From: Solanum dulcamara
Taxonomy: Eukaryota > Streptophyta > Magnoliopsida > Solanales > Solanaceae
Length of the DNA: 64,000 nt
Assembly (NCBI RefSeq): GCF_947179165.1
Contig: NC_077242.1
Span: forward strand, 31,486,097-31,550,096
Direction: 5' to 3'
Within the stretch, counting starts at the first letter, position 1, and each line of letters begins with the position of its first letter. Positions 60,090-64,000 of the stretch are shown piece by piece. The notes under the pieces were generated by a model. That model was not told the DNA's origin. It did no database searches and was given only the letters and a program-made list of their open reading frames with translations. The position numbers and the translations under genes were made by a program.

Positions 60090-61980
60090 TATCCAAAGTT
60101 GATGATGTTCAGGATGGCATGACAAATGATCAAATCCCAGAAATGAGACCAAAACTAGTTACATCAATACTAAAACTGGTTTGGATCAATTTCATAGATT
60201 CACTCTCGATAATGTCAAGGTCTAAACTTGGCCCTAGAGAGTCCAAAACTTCTACTTTTGGATGGGGCATATTCCATGGGATATAGATTGTGACTGCATG
60301 AAGTGTCAAGAAGATGAAGTAGAATATAATGAACACTTTTATCATAGAGCCAGTTGGAAAACACAGGATGAGGAATACCAATTCATTGTCTCATATAAAC
60401 CCCAAGATTAGCCATCCTTACCTACTCCATCAAATAAAACCTCTCTTGTACAGCCTGCATCTCAAATGCTTATGCTATCCCATGTCATCTCCAGTCACAC
60501 ATACGATTTCCCCTCATATCAACCATTCAAAAAGGATAACCTAAGACATGCTCTAAAAATACCACAAAAAAAAAGTTATCCTGCCTATTGGAGAACACAT
60601 GTCTGCAAGCAACATAGAGGCAACACTCAATTTTCAATCGGAGATGCCATGAGACAAAACAAGGTGTTGACCAGTATCAGACAGTCGATCAAGTGTGTTG
60701 TCAAATCACAGGGAAAGCTTATGGGCAAAATAGAATCGATGGATAAAATGATGGACCAGACATCCACCTAATATGTTGGACTTATCCGAGCATTAGAACA
60801 AAGGTTGCAAGCCATACAGCTCGTTATATATTCGTCGGGAATTTTACTGAGCCACTTTTTTGACTAATAATAAAGAGAGATGTCCTCCATCAAGGAGAAG
60901 ATCTAGCTGCTGAAATATGGTAGTCCCGAACCAAAGAGGACCTAGAGCTCTCTTACTAGGTCTACTTTATTTCCTATGGCCACACAACCATATTCTCCAC
61001 CAGAGTTGGATAATCTTTTTTCTGGTTTCTTCTCTAGTGCATATAAGCCTCTCTTACCAAAAGAGGAACAAGATTTTGACATTGCCAAGCTTGTATGGGA
61101 AACAAAGGAAGACATTTGTTCTCAAAAGCAAGCTTAAGAATCATAGAAAAAGTCCAAGAGAAAGAAATATGCAGACCCTGGAACCATGATTATCTTAATT
61201 ACGTACCCCAGATGATGACCTCATCTTCTCATATTTAAGTTCTATTATTCAAAATGATGACCTGAAGATCTCTGATCAGGAAAAGTCATACGAAGACAAG
61301 GAATAGGAATCCCTGTTAAAGAAAATCCAAGATGATGATGTCTGGTTCTTCAAAGGTCATGGTTTCCCATAGACCGACTTAATCATCTCTAATCAAAAAC
61401 TATACTCTCTCAAAGAAGACAGTCTAATCGATGATTATGTCAGATCTATTGATGATTATCTCGGATGTGATGCACACCTTTTTGATATCAATATAGAACT
61501 AGAACCTAAGGATAATTATCCCTCACATGGATACATTAAAGATAGTAAAGATTCTTCAAATAATTCCCAAGAATATGTGGACGATTGCTAAGAATATGTT
61601 GAAGAGACTACTGAATTCTCACTAGAATTAGACAAGGAGGACTATCCCTCAATCTTCATGAACCAACACAAAGAAAAAACTATCTCTGAAGTTGATGATT
61701 ATAAGGACAACATGACAGATGATCCAATCCTAAAAAGGAGACTTTACCCAGCGATATGAATACCAAAATAGGTTAGGACTGGATTTTATAAATTCACTCT
61801 CGGTAACATTAATGTCTTAGCTTAGCCCCGAAGTATCAAAGACTTCTGCAGTTCGATGGTGACCAAAAATTTGGTCGAATGAGAAAAGTACATAATCCTG
61901 TCATAGTTTACTTCAAGGTTCTCTAGCATTCTCCAAGATTGGTGGAATGCTCTAGGGGTACATAGAGGAACTTCTTCCTC
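60090..61980 (+). pseudogene. Pararetrovirus-like polyprotein relic downstream of the movement protein
   Basis: Plus-strand remnants after the movement-protein block: a GHIPWDIDCDC segment near 60265, a basic then coiled-coil-like stretch (60640-60830), and a long acidic Asp/Glu-rich stretch (61200-61730). A WWNALG.HRG block, as in capsid-like regions of this family, lies near 61945. Frames are broken throughout. No RT was found before the next LTR begins at 61998, which appears to cut the relic off. A phrase around 60190-60250 recurs in altered form at 61780-61850. Confidence 0.5.
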
Positions 61981-61997
61981 ACATTCCAAGACTTCAC

Positions 61998-64000
61998 TGT
62001 AATGACCCTCCAGTTCATTTTCTTTATTTTTGATCTTTTTAGAAGTTAGAGCTTTCCTATAGTGACCCTAAATCATTTATGACCTTATGGACCTGACAGG
62101 GCGGCCTCCTGGTCATTCGTTTGGGTTTTATGCTCATTTTCCTATTTAGGAGTTCTTGGAGTTTGAATAGTTGACTTTGGTCAAAACTCTAGCAAAATGA
62201 CCTTATAATGGAATTCTAATAATTTCATCAACTTCAAAATATGAAAATTAGGCTAGTAGCATGGTCGGCACGAGCATCGGGGCAATCAGTGCGAGGTTGG
62301 GGCCACTTGGCGCTTTAATCTTTGAAATTTGGCCTAAAGTTGACCCTGGTCAACATTCTTGGTAAATGCACTAGGATTGAAATTCTGTCAGCACGGTTAG
62401 CTCTAAAATGTCGAGTTTGGTCTGAAATGACCTTTCGTTGATCTTCTGAGGCTTCTGATCTCACTCCAAGCCCTTTTATAAATTTTTGTTTAATTTGGTG
62501 CTAGGTGTGGGACCTATTTTTCATCAAAACAACTTTTGTTGGAAATTTTGACTGCTGCATTGAGTCTGAAATATCAAATTGGTAGGGTAGCATATTTTGC
62601 TTACGTGTACGAGGTTCAGAATGAATTTCGAGCAACCCACTAAAGTTGTGAAAGTTGCCAAAACCAGCTGATGTGCATTAGCTGGTGCAGACCCATTTTG
62701 GTCATTGCGTTCCCGCCACCTAGGCCGCGTTCATGAAATCCATGATCCTTGTTCTTCGTGTTTATGGGCATGAGGTCATATTTGCGAAGGCCTAATGGAT
62801 TGGCCTCCGTGTTCGCTAGGTCCCTTCCACATTTGTGGAGATTTAAGAGCTTAGCCTTCGTGTTCGAGGACCTATTCCTCTACGTTCATAGAGAGAATTT
62901 CACTGGTCTTATAATTAAGACCACTGACATGAACCAGCCTCAACCCCATTCCCTTTTCTTCGATTTTGGGAGCTAGGGAGCTCCATTTTAGGCGATTCCA
63001 AGTGTATTGTTTTTTTGGGAGTTATAGGTATGTGTTAGTGTGTTTGGGTAAGTGTGCAAGGAAACATTGTGAGGTAAATTCCGCCCTAGAGGGGTCGCCC
63101 TAGCTTAACTTTAAGCTTTAGTAGTAATTTTAATTATTGGGTTGATCTAGGTCATTTTGAGCATCGATTTGTTCCCCATTTTGGGGTACAAGCTCAATAA
63201 TGCATTTAGAACCTTTTCACGAAGTTATTTTTGGGATTCCTATCGCAGGTCCCACAATCTCATTTTAGACCCAATTTTGGTCAATCTACAAAAAATACAA
63301 TTTTAGTGTCAAAACATTCGTATTACCGAGGTGATCAATATTTTGATAGTGTGGAGGCATTTGAAGGTGTTTTTGGAGTGAAAATCTATCAAAAAGTGGA
63401 CTTGGAGCACGCATGTTCGGCTTAAGGTAGGTTACGATCTCCTTTCTTTCAATTGAGCTTTATGAGGTATTATTTAGTATGAATTACTTATGGTTTGGTA
63501 TGTGGCGGGTTAGTTTGATTCCTAGATTTTTTGTTCCTTGTCCCAGTGTGATCCTTAGGCTAGGTTCCCTTTATGAGATTTTTAGTCTAGTTGGTAAGAT
63601 TGTTGATGATGCCTTAGTTTGGGCTTGATTAGCCTATTTGAGGTGACTAATTCAATGTTTATGATGGTTGGTAGATTTGTGTCTTAGACTTGAGATGTGG
63701 TTTGATCCTTAGTTAGTTTAGCCGTTGTTGACGGGAGCTTGTGAGACTTAGAGCCCACTTGGATGGGCTTAAAAAGTAATTTTTATGTATGAAGTGCTTT
63801 TAGAACTTTGAAGTGCTGAAAGTTATTTTTATAAATAAGCAGTTGAGTGTTTGGATAAAAGTGCTTATGTTGAAAATAAGTGTTTGAATATTAGGGTTAA
63901 AAGAATAAAAAGGGTAGTTTGAAAATTTAATTAAAATATAAGAGATATAAAAGTAATTTTCATGGTCAAACAAAATGGCTTTAAGCACTTAGAAAAACAA
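61998..64000 (+). repeat. LTR related to element II, partial
   Basis: It begins TGTAATGACCC at 61998 and follows the element II LTR in order: the GGCTAGTAGCATGGTCGGCACGAG phrase near 62250, the GGTAGGGTAGCATAT phrase near 62580, a word cluster at 62640-62890, and a donor-like GTGAGGTAAATTCC near 63070. It runs off the window. Coding parts are not reached, so a solo LTR cannot be told from a full element. Confidence 0.78.
63752..64000. mobile_element. Probable MITE in the last LTR, partial
   Basis: From about 63752 the text changes to GCCCACTTGGATGGGCTTAAAAAGT, then AAGTGCTTTTAGAACTTTGAAGTGC and TATAAATAAGCAGTTGAGTGTTTGG. This is a phrase set I associate with common small Solanaceae DNA elements. 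The other end is outside the window, so type and length remain open. Confidence 0.45.

Noticed and set aside
60130..60381. Minus-strand membrane-protein-like frame
   Set aside because: It is antisense to the pararetrovirus-like relic; the hydrophobic look comes from the complementary codons.

Overview
The window looks like transposon-rich intergenic DNA from a large plant genome, most probably Solanaceae. The evidence is Ty3/gypsy polyprotein remnants, LTRs of 2 to 3.4 kb, an Au-type SINE, RTE-clade LINE 3' ends and a plant-specific kinase family; I cannot fix the genus. I see one intact host gene (48581-52865). Nearly everything else with a recognisable identity is a mobile-element remnant with broken reading frames.

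Layout, 1-36671: a nested stack of Ty3/gypsy elements. Element I (minus strand) has its 5' LTR at 33883-36671 and its 3' LTR running off the left edge at 1-1334. Its pol was split by element II (plus strand, 3094-28279, 5-bp target duplication with one mismatch). Element II was split in its reverse transcriptase by element III (plus strand, 8814-19756, perfect 5-bp duplication), and a solo LTR (25007-27849) sits in its 3' LTR. A further solo LTR (30216-32651) sits in the gag of element I, and a LINE fragment sits in its 5' LTR. Removing the insertions makes the two LTRs of element II 3119 and 3120 bases long, which supports the reconstruction. LTR divergence in small samples follows the nesting order: elements I and II about 14 percent, element III about 1 to 8 percent.

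Layout, 36672-47546: a second, older patch. It holds gag-protease remnants resembling the Tat/Athila lineages (minus strand), two related solo LTRs in opposite orientation (38260-40860 and 42557-44611), a Mutator-type fold-back MITE, a hAT-type MITE, a tRNA-derived SINE, a 5'-truncated RTE LINE and an Au-type SINE, most with visible target duplications.

Layout, 48100-52865: an eight-exon gene for a 696-residue protein with an N-terminal universal-stress-protein-like domain and a C-terminal receptor-like cytoplasmic kinase domain. All introns are GT-AG and the frame is open throughout. The catalytic residues are present.

Layout, 52866-64000: AT-rich intergenic DNA, a Stowaway-like MITE, an LTR related to those of element I (from 56470), a decayed endogenous pararetrovirus-like segment with a movement-protein signature (about 59060-61980), and the start of an LTR related to element II (61998 to the window end) with another probable MITE in it.

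The most striking unexplained pattern is in the LTRs. Several families carry, at a comparable position upstream of the presumed leader, a cluster of a family-specific short palindromic word (CACGTGG-like, CGCTAAAGCGA-like, ACGAGTCGTAG-like). Several also carry a splice-donor-like site downstream. Two related LTRs share a module repeated at 200-base spacing.
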